From the NCBI RefSeq assembly GCF_963667685.1, contig NZ_OY763930.1, positions 1,719,501 through 1,783,500 of the forward strand: a stretch of 64,000 nucleotides of DNA. Reading direction: 5' to 3'. Position numbers and translations under genes: made by a program. This document shows positions 8,535 to 18,208 of the stretch, piece by piece (the first letter of the stretch is position 1; each line of letters begins with the position of its first letter). The notes under the pieces were generated by a model. It saw only the letters and a program-made list of their open reading frames with translations. It was not told where the DNA came from and did no database searches. The DNA comes from Maridesulfovibrio sp. GTDB taxonomy: Bacteria; Desulfobacterota; Desulfovibrionia; Desulfovibrionales; Desulfovibrionaceae.

Positions 8535-10260
8535 TTCCGCGCAGAGAATCTTTCCGGGATCATACTGGGAAGAACGGTTCAGCCGTGCCGCACTGAAAAA
8601 TAAATACGAACTCACCGCACCATCCATTGCCATGGAGGTGCAATCCAAAGTCAAATCCTTGAGTGAAACTCTCGCTTCCTTCCGCTGGCCGGCTCAAGGC
8701 TTCGGCCTTTTTAACTCCCGGCTGGTGGTCAATGATCCCCTGCTTGATAAAAATATTTCTGCGTCACTCGTTCATAAAGATGATGTCCAGCGTTACTACC
8801 GATATTACTCGCGCGGTTTCAGTGGAGAAGTGGCGACATCTTTGGATGCCGGAACATATAAGTTCGACATGTCGCTTGGGGATTCGTCCGATTCCCTTGA
8901 GGTGGAAATAAGCTCCGGCATGACCAATGATCAGGTTCTGGAGGCGGTACGTGATGCAGTTAACGAAAGTTCTCTGCACGTGCAGGCCCGTATTTTCAAG
9001 CAGAACGCCGTAGGTTCTAATCCCGATGATCTTCTGGGGACCGGCTCGGCTCTGGCTTTCTCCGTAAACACCGCATACGTGGTCACTGCGGAAAACCGCG
9101 GAGACAGCACTCAGAATCTTGATTCAGCCAATGAATTGTCCTTCAGTGATACCAGGGGACATCTTATTTCCGGACTGAAGCTCTACGCTACCCAAAAGCC
9201 GATCGGTCCGGCGGATGAAGCCCGTTATGATTTCAGCAGCGCTTCTGCCGGCGGCCCTTCACGTTTTCTGGGAAAAGCATTTGATGCCAACGCCGTAACC
9301 ACTCTTGCCGCCGGGGATCATTCAATAGCCTACACAATAGGAACGGAGTCCGGGACAATAGATTTTTATGTGGAGGACGGTGACGACTGGAATACGGTGT
9401 TGACCCGCATTGCTGACAGGGCAGCTTCGACTTCAGCCAAAATTGATGCTGAAGTTGTTGATGGAAAGCTGGTTTCCCCGGTTTATACCGGAGACGATTA
9501 TTATATGATTGACGGGATAGCCGTAAGCATCACCGCTGTTAACCCCAAGATAGGTGAACGGCTGGTGCTGACCCCGGGAAGCGGGCTTGATGCTCTAGGC
9601 TTGAATGCCACTGCCCACCCGGGAGCAGATGCGGAAATGACAATTAACGGTTACAGGGAAGTGCGCGCTCCCGGTGAATTTGCTGTGGACCGGGGCCGGG
9701 TAACTGTGGAGCTGGAAGGTAATTTTGGGGACAGTCTGCCGTTGCGGGTCGTGGATGCGGTTACAGAGATGGAAAAGAATGTCGGGTTGGTCACAGATAG
9801 CTATAATGACCTGCGCAAAGCCATACTGCCTGCCGCGGACCTTTTCCGTGAAGGTTTCGCCGATCTCTGGCGTGATCCGGTCAATGGTAATGCGGTTGAT
9901 CTGGAATGGATGGGGCTGAAGGAAGCTGAGGAAGACAAGCTGATCTGGTTTGATTCCGATGCGTTTTACGATGCCTTACTGGCTGAGCCGGATAAGGTCC
10001 GTGAACTTCTTGAAGATGAGAAAGACGGACTGTTTACCCGCTGGCAGGAAGTGAATAACGAGGTCATAACAAATAAGGCCAGTTCCTATCTGATTCCGGA
10101 GACTTCCCTTCCCGGGCCGTGGCTTCCTGAGCCTTCCCCACGCACGGAGCTGGAGCTGGAAGTGAAACGGGAACTTGTTGATACCTTCGAGGATAGTTTT
10201 GATTTTAACTTCGACGATCCTGCGGATGGAAGCGGACGGATTTTCTCCACCAAAGGCTGA
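8458..10260 (+). CDS. FliD-like flagellar hook-associated protein, divergent
   Basis: About 600 residues from ATG 8458; GTG 8449 is an in-frame alternative. The C-terminal third resembles the FliD (filament cap) C domain: a Leu/Val-rich stretch with 'GRVTVELEGNFGDSLPLRVVDA', then 'YNDLRKAILP', then 'PVNGNAVDLEWMGLK'. The central part has repeated beta-rich segments with 'DAGTYKFDMSLGDSS' and 'AAGDHSIAYTIGTESGTIDF', like flagellin-homology repeats. The gene begins inside truA (77-base overlap). Assembly at the filament tip or a related surface polymer is inferred; an alternative is a filament-associated protein of unknown role. The stop codon touches the opposing fapA-like stop. Confidence 0.6.
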   Translation: MENRVVAELTLDGTNLRIAESTEKPDSAQRIFPGSYWEERFSRAALKNKYELTAPSIAMEVQSKVKSLSETLASFRWPAQGFGLFNSRLVVNDPLLDKNISASLVHKDDVQRYYRYYSRGFSGEVATSLDAGTYKFDMSLGDSSDSLEVEISSGMTNDQVLEAVRDAVNESSLHVQARIFKQNAVGSNPDDLLGTGSALAFSVNTAYVVTAENRGDSTQNLDSANELSFSDTRGHLISGLKLYATQKPIGPADEARYDFSSASAGGPSRFLGKAFDANAVTTLAAGDHSIAYTIGTESGTIDFYVEDGDDWNTVLTRIADRAASTSAKIDAEVVDGKLVSPVYTGDDYYMIDGIAVSITAVNPKIGERLVLTPGSGLDALGLNATAHPGADAEMTINGYREVRAPGEFAVDRGRVTVELEGNFGDSLPLRVVDAVTEMEKNVGLVTDSYNDLRKAILPAADLFREGFADLWRDPVNGNAVDLEWMGLKEAEEDKLIWFDSDAFYDALLAEPDKVRELLEDEKDGLFTRWQEVNNEVITNKASSYLIPETSLPGPWLPEPSPRTELELEVKRELVDTFEDSFDFNFDDPADGSGRIFSTKG

Positions 10261-12216
10261 TCAAAATTTGGTGGCAATGATAGTCCGCTCATCTGCATCA
10301 AAGCGGAACTTCATACGCGGGGTAGTCTTGCTGATCTGCACGGCCTTGCCGCCGATTCTGATTTCAACGCCGGGATGTATCTTGCGGTGCACCCGGATGG
10401 AAAGCAGCTCCAGATATCTGTAATATTCGTTGAGTTCTTTTGAGAGCTGTTTACGAATTTCTTTCAGCTTTAATTTTATACGTCCGCGCAGCAGCAGAAT
10501 CTCTTTCATCTGTGCCTGTTTTGCCGCGGGGGTAGAGCGCATTATGGATTCATTGTCTTCCGGACCGACAACAGCGTTTATCTTGCTCAGCCTTTCGCGC
10601 AGGGACTCCCTCTCTTTGATCAGCTTATCGTTGACTTTTTGCTTGGCAGTAATGCCGACGATGGTTTTTACACCTATTTCCGAACCGATTTCATTGGCTT
10701 CAATTCCAACGTTTGAGGTTACCGATCCTCCTTGAATAATCCCCTTGCCACCAAAGGCTGTTACCGGACCTCTGCTACGGATCAGGCAATTGCTTATTTC
10801 ATGGGCAATTATGATTTCGTCATCGCATTCAATACGGGAATTGGATGCGAACTGGGCCGTAATGCAACCACCTGCCCTGATCAGTCCCTTGTTTGACATG
10901 ACCAGACCGCCTTTTACTTCAATATCGCCACCGGCGGTAACTGATGCTCCTTCAATGGAATCATTGACTACGATATGTGCAGGAACTTCAACTGAAAAAC
11001 CGTCCCTGATAGAGCCGTTAACGTGTACCGAGCCTTTTTCAAGCTTGATGTTACCGGTTGTGTAATCAACATCACCTTTTGTTTCCAAAACATCTTTGAC
11101 AGCGAGAAGATTGTCTTGAAGCTGTACAATTCCAGCTGCTGTAGCCTTATATGTGATACCGTCCGGCATAGGCGCAACATGGGGGCCTGCCTTTATCTCC
11201 AGATGATTTCCGCCGGGAGGCGGAGTCAGTTTACCAAATACATCCTCGCCTGCTTTACCCTCTACCGGGGGATGGATTTTACCGATGATGTCTCCAGGAC
11301 CGACCATGGGGTGGACTCCGCGGTTTTTGAAATCTACCCGTCCGTCTTCCCCTGTGGTGCCTACAGATTGTGGCGCATTGTCTTCGCGTGCATATTCAAA
11401 ATAGCCGTCACGTCCGGGAACCGGTTCTGTTCCGACCACAATTACGGCTTTTTGAACTGTCTTGGTCTCGCGGGCATTTTTTATAGCTGTCTGTCCTGCA
11501 ACATGCTGTAGCGGCCGGACAACATTCAACGCCTGTAGTACCGGCTCCAATGCGCTGAGGTCATAGCGCATACCGAAGCAGTCATGCGGGTAAAGTCTGG
11601 CGGTTACCTTCATTGAATCTTCAGAAATACTGATCAATGATTCTATCATAATTTCATTGTCATGGACTTGGACCAATCCATAAATATTGGAAACCAGTGT
11701 GCCGGTTTCTACGTCCAGACTGCAATTTGAATCGGCTGCAAGGGTAAGGGGAGATGGAGTATGTGTGTCTTTGGCAGGAATTTTCTCTCCGCTCAGATTT
11801 CTGCCGGGCGAAGAGGGTATAGCTTCGTGGAGGGTTCCGAATTCCATTCCCGGAAGTACAGGAAAATTAAAGTCTGCATCCGTGATAATCTGACCATCAG
11901 TGGAATTCTGGGGATAGGTCCCGCGTACCAGCGCGACATTAATGATACTTTTGCCTTCACCAGCCCGTTTCAAGGCGAACATGGCTCCGTCATGGTCCAG
12001 TTTGCCGTTGATACCAGCCCGCTTTAGCTCGGACTTCATCAGTTCAATGGAAAGGGGAGTCCCGGCCCCTTCAGCCGGCGTGTAAGCCGAGATAAAAGCG
12101 GCCATCTTGTCCGGAGTCAGCTGGAATTCAAGCACGGCGTCGCGGCCTTCGGCAACAACATTATCGAGCTTGTTGCGAAGATCTGCTCTCTTCGCAGATG
12201 TCGCTTTGTCAGTCAT
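10261..12216 (-). CDS. FapA/DUF342 family polymerizing protein
   Basis: 651 residues. The long central region (about 250-520) has repeats of short Gly/Ile/Val-rich beta strands such as 'ASVTAGGDIEVKGGLVMSNKG', typical of the right-handed beta-helix of DUF342/FapA. It is followed by a coiled coil ('LIKERESLRERLSKINAVVG' onward) and a basic C-terminus. FapA proteins have been linked to surface or cytoskeletal-type scaffolds and to motility in Vibrio-like systems. The ATG at 12216 lies in a divergent stretch. The gene converges on the FliD-like gene, with stop codons directly abutting. Exact role unknown. Confidence 0.8.
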   Translation of the reverse strand: MTDKATSAKRADLRNKLDNVVAEGRDAVLEFQLTPDKMAAFISAYTPAEGAGTPLSIELMKSELKRAGINGKLDHDGAMFALKRAGEGKSIINVALVRGTYPQNSTDGQIITDADFNFPVLPGMEFGTLHEAIPSSPGRNLSGEKIPAKDTHTPSPLTLAADSNCSLDVETGTLVSNIYGLVQVHDNEIMIESLISISEDSMKVTARLYPHDCFGMRYDLSALEPVLQALNVVRPLQHVAGQTAIKNARETKTVQKAVIVVGTEPVPGRDGYFEYAREDNAPQSVGTTGEDGRVDFKNRGVHPMVGPGDIIGKIHPPVEGKAGEDVFGKLTPPPGGNHLEIKAGPHVAPMPDGITYKATAAGIVQLQDNLLAVKDVLETKGDVDYTTGNIKLEKGSVHVNGSIRDGFSVEVPAHIVVNDSIEGASVTAGGDIEVKGGLVMSNKGLIRAGGCITAQFASNSRIECDDEIIIAHEISNCLIRSRGPVTAFGGKGIIQGGSVTSNVGIEANEIGSEIGVKTIVGITAKQKVNDKLIKERESLRERLSKINAVVGPEDNESIMRSTPAAKQAQMKEILLLRGRIKLKLKEIRKQLSKELNEYYRYLELLSIRVHRKIHPGVEIRIGGKAVQISKTTPRMKFRFDADERTIIATKF

Positions 12217-12345
12217 CGTTTACACAATCCCTTTGCTTTGCGGTTGCCGCTATTAGTGCATTGGTAAATTGATTCTTACGTTCTTACTATATCAGTTTCA
12301 GCGAAGATTCAAACATTTCTGACATATATCTTTTCGGCAACCGTA

Positions 12346-13590
12346 CTATTTTGCTTTATGTATCTCCCATACCAAATCTTCCAGGGTATATAAAAGTTTT
12401 GCATAAATTCCACCGGCGCCGGGAGGCGGTCCGAAAAGACCGTTGCGCTGTTCGCGCAGGGCCTTGGGGAAAATAGAGTGCGGCTCCAGAGTCCGCATAG
12501 TCATGGCAAAGCGTTCAGCCAGCAGATATCCGGTTACACCTTCTTCAAAGATGCCCATATATTTCAGGAATTCATCTTTGCAGGAGTCCCACATCTTGAT
12601 GGAGGCCTCGTCCGGTTCACGGGATGTTACCTGACAGATAAGGGCGTAAAGGCTGTTCAGAGCAGCGCCGGGAATTCCGCGTCTCCAGCCGAGCAGCCAT
12701 GGGTTGCGCCAGAAAAGCAGAAAATGGCCCTGTCCCGTGGCAATAATTTTTTCCAAAGATTCGCGTACGGAAATCAGGTCCTGGTCGTCCCATTTTATCG
12801 GGGTGTCTGCCAGTTCCCATGCCGGCAGTGTCGGACGGTTCTGAGTTTCCAGCCCGAGCATGCAGTCCAGAATGTGCGAAAGCCAGAAGTTCGCTTCTGC
12901 TGAAGCAGGAGTCTCAAGATGGGGATAACTTAAAATAAAATTCCCTTTTCCGCTTTGTCCTGAGACAACCGCCGGACGATCATGCAGGAACTCCGGCAGC
13001 AATGAGATTCCGTACATGTTGTGCCAGTCGTTGAGGGTTCCTTCCGGCAGTGAGCTTAAGCACAAGTCGGCAACCCAGAAATCGTTGCCCGGTTCACTGT
13101 AGCGCCCCAGCGCGGTGGTGGAATCGCATTTATTTGGTGAAAACTGACCAGGCCACCAGACTGGAAGCAGGGCACTCTTTCCCAATGCTTCCGGGACCAG
13201 TGGATTGTTCTGATCCAGCCGGACGTTTATATGCCCGCTTAAAAAATGATGCAGCCTGTTTTCAAAACCCTTGCGTTGCCAGCAGCTTAAGCCCAAGCCT
13301 CCGGCTCCTGAAAGCCCAAGCCCAGCTCCGCCGCAGAAGCCGAGGTAGTTTCCGCCTTCCCCGACGAACTTCTGGATCTCAAGAATTCCCGGACCGCCGA
13401 GGTGCAAAGCCTTGCCCTTGGCCCAGCCGCCGGGGACGATAAGTGCTGCCGGGGGCTTGCCTGAAAGCAGCCCTTGCGCTATTTGATGCCCACGCACCAG
13501 ATGATGGTCGATATTCCATGCTTCAAGGGCTCTTTTGACCAGCAGTCCCCAGATGTGGGAGTCATCCCATAATATATAGATACTTGACAT
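12346..13590 (-). CDS. BPL_N-domain glutamine-amidotransferase-like protein
   Basis: 414 residues. The N-terminal 250 residues look like the BPL_N domain, a class I glutamine-amidotransferase-like fold first named from yeast biotin-protein ligase: 'IYILWDDSHIWGLLVKRAL', 'ALIVPGGWAKGK', then a nucleophile-elbow 'YLGFCGGAGLGL' with the cysteine near residue 91. The C-terminal 160 residues are helical and unassigned. No biotin ligase catalytic domain is present, so ligase activity is not expected. It is a single gene on the minus strand, with non-coding DNA on both sides. Function unknown; a hydrolase or amidotransferase is possible. Confidence 0.7.
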   Translation of the reverse strand: MSSIYILWDDSHIWGLLVKRALEAWNIDHHLVRGHQIAQGLLSGKPPAALIVPGGWAKGKALHLGGPGILEIQKFVGEGGNYLGFCGGAGLGLSGAGGLGLSCWQRKGFENRLHHFLSGHINVRLDQNNPLVPEALGKSALLPVWWPGQFSPNKCDSTTALGRYSEPGNDFWVADLCLSSLPEGTLNDWHNMYGISLLPEFLHDRPAVVSGQSGKGNFILSYPHLETPASAEANFWLSHILDCMLGLETQNRPTLPAWELADTPIKWDDQDLISVRESLEKIIATGQGHFLLFWRNPWLLGWRRGIPGAALNSLYALICQVTSREPDEASIKMWDSCKDEFLKYMGIFEEGVTGYLLAERFAMTMRTLEPHSIFPKALREQRNGLFGPPPGAGGIYAKLLYTLEDLVWEIHKAK

Positions 13591-13711
13591 GTTCGTGTCT
13601 CTTTATAAGTGTGTGTAGCGCAAGTTGATGAGGCTGGTGTTTTGTCTCACCCCTGACCCGTAAATACACGGAAAAAGAGGACAGGCAAAGTACATCTTTT
13701 TTAAAAAATAT

Positions 13712-13717
13712 TATAAT
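13712..13717 (+). promoter_or_regulatory. Possible -10 box of the valS promoter
   Basis: TATAAT in an A+T-rich tract about 100 bases before the valS start codon. No convincing -35 box is seen at the right distance. The 228-base gap from 13591 to 13818 otherwise shows no gene and no T-box-like structure that I can support. Confidence 0.3.
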
Positions 13718-13818
13718 GAAACCAACTTAGCAGTGATTTACGCATCGGGAAACCATAATACGGTGCCCCGCTAAATGTTCTATTGCCTAAGAATTTATAT
13801 TTGAACAGGAGTCATGAA

Positions 13819-16473
13819 ATGGCGGAATCAAACCTCCCCAAGGGTTATGAACCTTGGGATGTAGAAAAAAAGTGGCTTGACCACTGGGAAGAAAATAAGA
13901 CTTTCACACCAGATCCCGAAGCTGACGGCGATCCATACTCCATCGTGATTCCGCCGCCGAACGTTACCGGTGTGCTGCACATGGGCCATGCCCTCAACAT
14001 CACCCTGCAGGATATCCTCTGCCGCTATCAGCGTCAGCAGGGCAAGAATGTTCTCTGGGTCCCGGGAACAGACCATGCTGGTATCGCTACCCAGAACGTT
14101 GTTGAGCGTCAACTCAAGACCGAAGGCAAGACCCGCGACGACCTTGGACGTGAAAAGTTCATCGAGCGTGTCTGGGAATGGAAGGAAGAGAAGGGTGGGC
14201 ACATCCTCAAGCAGATCCGCCGTATGGGCGCGTCTGTTGACTGGGACCGTGAATGCTTCACCTTTGATGAGCAGCGCGCCAAGGCTGTCCGCAAAGTTTT
14301 CGTCAAGCTTTATGAAGAAGGCCTGATCTACAAAGGCAACTACATCATCAACTGGTGTAACCGCTGCCATACCGCGCTTGCTGACGATGAAGTGGAACAT
14401 TCCCCCAAACCGGGCCATTTTTACAATATTAAGTACAAGCTTTCCGATGGTTCCGGCGAACTGATTATCGCCACCACTCGCCCAGAAACCATGCTTGGTG
14501 ATACCGCGATCTGCGTCAACCCCGAAGATGACCGCTTCAAGCACCTCATCGGCAAGACCGCGATCCTGCCTATCGTAGGTCGTGAACTGCCTATCATCGG
14601 TGATTCCTACGTAGATATGGAATTCGGAACAGGTGCTCTGAAAGTCACCCCGGCCCATGACATGAATGACTGGGAACTGGGCCGCAAGCACAATCTCGAA
14701 GTTATTTCCGTTTTCGATGAAGACGGAAATATCAATGAGAACGGTCCTGAAAAATATCAGGGCATGTTCAAGGATGACCTGCGCAAAGTCATCGTCGAGG
14801 ACCTTAAAGCGGAAGGCTACCTAATTTCCATCGAGGATCATGAACATTCAGTTGGTGAATGTTACCGCTGCAAGTCCGTTATCGAACCTCACGTATCCGA
14901 GCAGTGGTTTGTTGCCATGAAGCCGCTTGCAGAAAAAGCCCGCGCCGCTGTTCCTTCCGAAACCAAGATTTTCCCCTCAAACTGGGAAAAGGTTTACTAC
15001 GAATGGCTGGATAACATCCGTGACTGGTGTATCTCCCGTCAGATCTGGTGGGGACACCGCATTCCGGCATGGACTTGTGAAGAATGCGGAGAACTCATCG
15101 TTTCCATGGAAGATCCTACAAAGTGCACTAAGTGCTCCTCTTCCAAGCTCGTACAGGAAGAAGATGTACTCGACACATGGTTTTCTTCCGCGCTCTGGCC
15201 CTTTTCCACTTTGGGTTGGCCTGATGATACCCCGGAACTGGCCAAGTATTACCCCACATCCGTGCTGATTACCGGATTTGACATCCTGTTCTTCTGGGTC
15301 GCACGCATGATGATGATGGGAATTCATTTTCAGAACCAGATACCTTTCCACCATGTTTACATTCACGCTCTCGTGCGTGATGAGCACGGCAAGAAGATGT
15401 CCAAGTCCACCGGTAACGTTATTGATCCGCTGGAAATGTCCGACAAATACGGTACTGACGCCCTGCGTTTCACCCTGACTTCATTTGCCGCCATGGGCCG
15501 TGACATCAAGCTTTCCGAACAGCGTATTGAAGGGTACCGCCACTTTGTTAACAAAATCTGGAACTCCGCACGTTTCGCGCTTATGAACCTCGACGGCAAG
15601 AAGCCTGAAGCCTCTCTCGAAGATGCAACCGGACTTGCCAACCAGTGGATTCTGCACCGTCTTGAAGAAGTTAAGGACACCATGCGCGAAGCCGTGGAAG
15701 CCTACCGCTTCAACGAAGTTGCCCAGACCATGTACAAGTTCATCTGGAACGAGTTCTGCGACTGGTATCTTGAAATGATCAAGCCGGACCTTTACAGTGA
15801 TGATGAATCCCGCAAAGGCGCAACTCTCAAGGTTCTCTGGACTGTTCTTTCCGAGACAATGGTTCTGCTGCATCCGGTAATGCCTTTCGTAACTCAGGAA
15901 GTATGGTCCGTACTGCCCGGCATTGAAAATGATGATATTGCAACTGTTGCTTACCCTGAAAAGCGTGACAATTGCCGTAATGAACAGGCTGTTGAACAGA
16001 TGGAATTCTTTCAGGGACTTGTTTCCGCAGTACGTAATATCCGTACCGAGCTGCTCATCGCTCCTTCCAAGAAGCTTGAGCTTATCGTACGCACTGCCAG
16101 CGACGAAGCCGCAGAGCTGGTCAACTCCAATGTTGAATTGATCAAAGCTCTTGCCCGTCTGGACACCGTAACCGCAGGCCCTGACGTTAAGGGCCCCAGC
16201 GCATCCGGTACCGCAGTTGTTCAGGGTAACGAACTTTTCGTACCTCTGGCGGGTGCTGTTGACTTCGAGTCCGAGCTTGCCCGTCTGGACAAGGAGTTCG
16301 CCAAGCTGGACAAAGATCTCGTTGTGATAGAAAAGAAACTTTCCAACAAAGGCTTTGTCAGCAACGCTCCTGCGGATGTTGTTGAAAAGGAAAAGGCCAA
16401 GCTGGAAGAGATCAACGATAAGAAAGCAAAGCTTACCGAGCTGAAAGACAGACTCGTAAGTGTAATGGAATAA
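13819..16473 (+). CDS. valS: Valine--tRNA ligase
   Basis: 884-residue class I aminoacyl-tRNA synthetase that charges tRNA-Val. The start is ATG 13819 with AACAGGAG seven bases upstream; an in-frame TTG at 13783 would add 12 residues with no ribosome site. Motifs: HIGH-type 'HMGH' at 54-57, the CP1 editing domain with 'TTRPETMLGDTA', the KMSKS loop 'KMSKSTGN' near residue 527, an anticodon-binding domain and a C-terminal coiled-coil arm ('DKEFAKLDKDLVVIEKKLSN'). Length is normal for ValS. It is followed by a perfect 40-base palindrome before cobA-hemD. Confidence 0.97.
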   Translation: MAESNLPKGYEPWDVEKKWLDHWEENKTFTPDPEADGDPYSIVIPPPNVTGVLHMGHALNITLQDILCRYQRQQGKNVLWVPGTDHAGIATQNVVERQLKTEGKTRDDLGREKFIERVWEWKEEKGGHILKQIRRMGASVDWDRECFTFDEQRAKAVRKVFVKLYEEGLIYKGNYIINWCNRCHTALADDEVEHSPKPGHFYNIKYKLSDGSGELIIATTRPETMLGDTAICVNPEDDRFKHLIGKTAILPIVGRELPIIGDSYVDMEFGTGALKVTPAHDMNDWELGRKHNLEVISVFDEDGNINENGPEKYQGMFKDDLRKVIVEDLKAEGYLISIEDHEHSVGECYRCKSVIEPHVSEQWFVAMKPLAEKARAAVPSETKIFPSNWEKVYYEWLDNIRDWCISRQIWWGHRIPAWTCEECGELIVSMEDPTKCTKCSSSKLVQEEDVLDTWFSSALWPFSTLGWPDDTPELAKYYPTSVLITGFDILFFWVARMMMMGIHFQNQIPFHHVYIHALVRDEHGKKMSKSTGNVIDPLEMSDKYGTDALRFTLTSFAAMGRDIKLSEQRIEGYRHFVNKIWNSARFALMNLDGKKPEASLEDATGLANQWILHRLEEVKDTMREAVEAYRFNEVAQTMYKFIWNEFCDWYLEMIKPDLYSDDESRKGATLKVLWTVLSETMVLLHPVMPFVTQEVWSVLPGIENDDIATVAYPEKRDNCRNEQAVEQMEFFQGLVSAVRNIRTELLIAPSKKLELIVRTASDEAAELVNSNVELIKALARLDTVTAGPDVKGPSASGTAVVQGNELFVPLAGAVDFESELARLDKEFAKLDKDLVVIEKKLSNKGFVSNAPADVVEKEKAKLEEINDKKAKLTELKDRLVSVME

Positions 16474-16479
16474 GATTAC

Positions 16480-16519
16480 TATTTGATAACAGGGGGCAGC
16501 TGCCCCCTGTTATCAAATA
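16480..16519. repeat. Perfect 40-base palindrome between valS and cobA-hemD
   Basis: The two 20-base arms are exactly complementary with no spacer (centre at 16499/16500, core GGGGGCAGCTGCCCCC). It begins seven bases after the valS stop. In RNA it would fold into a very stable hairpin, but no T run follows on either strand, so it is not a standard intrinsic terminator. It ends 20 bases before the cobA-hemD start codon and could act in termination, mRNA stability or as a protein site. Confidence 0.8.
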
Positions 16520-16539
16520 AACATATGAGGGTGGAATAT

Positions 16540-18054
16540 ATGGGTTTGGTTTATCTTATTGGTGCTGGTCCCGGTGATCCGGGTCTGCTGACTGTCAAGG
16601 CCAAGGAAGTGCTGGAGACTGCGGATGTTCTTATCTACGATTATCTGGCAAACATCGAATTTCTGGACTACTGCAAAGCCGATTGCGAGATTTTGTATGT
16701 AGGTAAAAAAGGCGGCGACCACACCCTGCCGCAGGACGAAATCAACGAACTTATCGTTGAGAAAGCGCAGGAAGGCAAAGTTATTGCCCGTCTGAAAGGC
16801 GGCGATCCCTATGTCTTCGGTCGCGGCGGCGAAGAAGCTGAAGAACTGGTTGAAGCTGGAATCGATTTCGAAGTCATTCCCGGTATCACCGCCGGTGTTG
16901 CTGCCCCCGCTTACGCCGGTATCCCGGTAACCCACCGTGATTTCACAACCTCTGTATGTTTCATCACCGGACATGAAGATCCCACCAAGGAAAAATCCGG
17001 TCATAACTGGGAAGTATACGCCAAGTCTACAAGCACACTTGTTTTCTACATGGGCGTGAAAAACCTGCCCATGATCGCGGAGAACCTGATTAAAAACGGT
17101 CGTGACCCGGAAACTCCGGTAGCCCTTGTCCGCTGGGGAACCCGTTGCAATCAGCAGTCTTTTGTTTCCACCCTTGAAAACGTTGCAGAAGAAGCAAAAG
17201 AACGTAAGTTCAAAGCTCCTTCCATTATCGTGGTCGGTGGTGTCTGTTCACTGCATGACAAGCTGGCATGGTTTGAGAAACGCCCCCTGCTTGGCAAAGG
17301 TGTTGTGGTTACCCGTGCCCGTGAACAGGCCAGCGGTCTTGTTTCCACTCTCGGCAAGCTCGGTGCTTGCGTATACGAATTCCCGACCATCAATATTGAG
17401 CCCGTTGCCGACTACTCCGATGTTCAGGCCGAAATTAGAGCTCTTTCCAATTGGGATTGGCTGATTTTCACTTCCGTGAACGGTGTGAAGCATTTCTTTA
17501 GCCAGCTTGATGAAGCAGGTCTCGATGCCCGCGCATTTGCCGGAATCGAAATCGCCGCCATCGGACCCGCAACTGCCGAAGCTCTGATCGCCAAAGGTAT
17601 CCGCCCTGACTTCGTACCTGAAAAGTACGTTGCGGAAGGCGTTGTCTCCGGATTGCTCGAAAAGGGCATCAAAGGTAAGAAAGTACTCATCCCCCGCGCC
17701 AAGATCGCCCGCGAAGTTCTGCCTGAAGAACTGCGCAAGGCCGGAGCCGAGGTGAAGATTCTGCCTGTCTATGAGACCGGACTTTCCGAGAATGATCCCG
17801 GCCCCATCGCCGAGGCCCTCGAAGCCGGAAAGATTGATTATCTGACTTTTACCAGCTCCAGCACTGTTGAAAATTTCTTCAACCTTATCGAGCCGGAAGT
17901 TTTCCATAAGTACAAAGACAGTGTTAAAATCGCCTGTATCGGCCCCATTACCGCCAAAACCCTCGAAGGGTTCGGTTATGAGCCGGATATACAGCCTGAT
18001 GATTACACCATCCCAGCACTGGTAGATGTTCTGGTGCAGGAAGTTTCTGAGTAA
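16540..18054 (+). CDS. cobA-hemD: Fused uroporphyrinogen-III C-methyltransferase / uroporphyrinogen-III synthase
   Basis: 504 residues, bifunctional. The N-terminal half is a SAM-dependent methyltransferase (CobA/SUMT): 'YLIGAGPGDPGLLTVKAKE' at residue 4, 'RLKGGDPYVFGRGGEE' near 86 and 'GITAGVAAPAYAGIPVTHR' near 117. It makes precorrin-2. The C-terminal half (from about 250) is HemD, which cyclises hydroxymethylbilane to uroporphyrinogen III. The fusion channels tetrapyrrole toward siroheme and corrins, matching the corrin genes at 25.5-31.6 kb. The start is ATG 16540 with GAGGGTGG five bases upstream; upstream in-frame starts would run into the palindrome. Confidence 0.95.
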   Translation: MGLVYLIGAGPGDPGLLTVKAKEVLETADVLIYDYLANIEFLDYCKADCEILYVGKKGGDHTLPQDEINELIVEKAQEGKVIARLKGGDPYVFGRGGEEAEELVEAGIDFEVIPGITAGVAAPAYAGIPVTHRDFTTSVCFITGHEDPTKEKSGHNWEVYAKSTSTLVFYMGVKNLPMIAENLIKNGRDPETPVALVRWGTRCNQQSFVSTLENVAEEAKERKFKAPSIIVVGGVCSLHDKLAWFEKRPLLGKGVVVTRAREQASGLVSTLGKLGACVYEFPTINIEPVADYSDVQAEIRALSNWDWLIFTSVNGVKHFFSQLDEAGLDARAFAGIEIAAIGPATAEALIAKGIRPDFVPEKYVAEGVVSGLLEKGIKGKKVLIPRAKIAREVLPEELRKAGAEVKILPVYETGLSENDPGPIAEALEAGKIDYLTFTSSSTVENFFNLIEPEVFHKYKDSVKIACIGPITAKTLEGFGYEPDIQPDDYTIPALVDVLVQEVSE

Positions 18055-18059
18055 TTACT

Positions 18060-18094
18060 AAAAGTGAGGACCGTCTGCGGTCCTCACTTTTTTG
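18060..18094 (+). terminator. Intrinsic terminator after cobA-hemD
   Basis: A 14-bp stem (AAAAGTGAGGACCG, loop TCTG) is followed by a T run. It begins six bases after the stop codon. Confidence 0.92.
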
Positions 18095-18208
18095 TTTGCC
18101 TTCCCCTTAAGAATCCCCATCCCCTCTCCACCAAAGACGATTTTTAATATGCTTCGCTGGGGTGTGTGGGAGCCTGAATAAATTTTTCAGCACAATTAAT
18201 TATACGAA

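Noticed and set aside
12346..13590. Biotin-protein ligase
   Set aside because: Only the N-terminal BPL_N fold is visible; the biotin ligase catalytic domain is missing.
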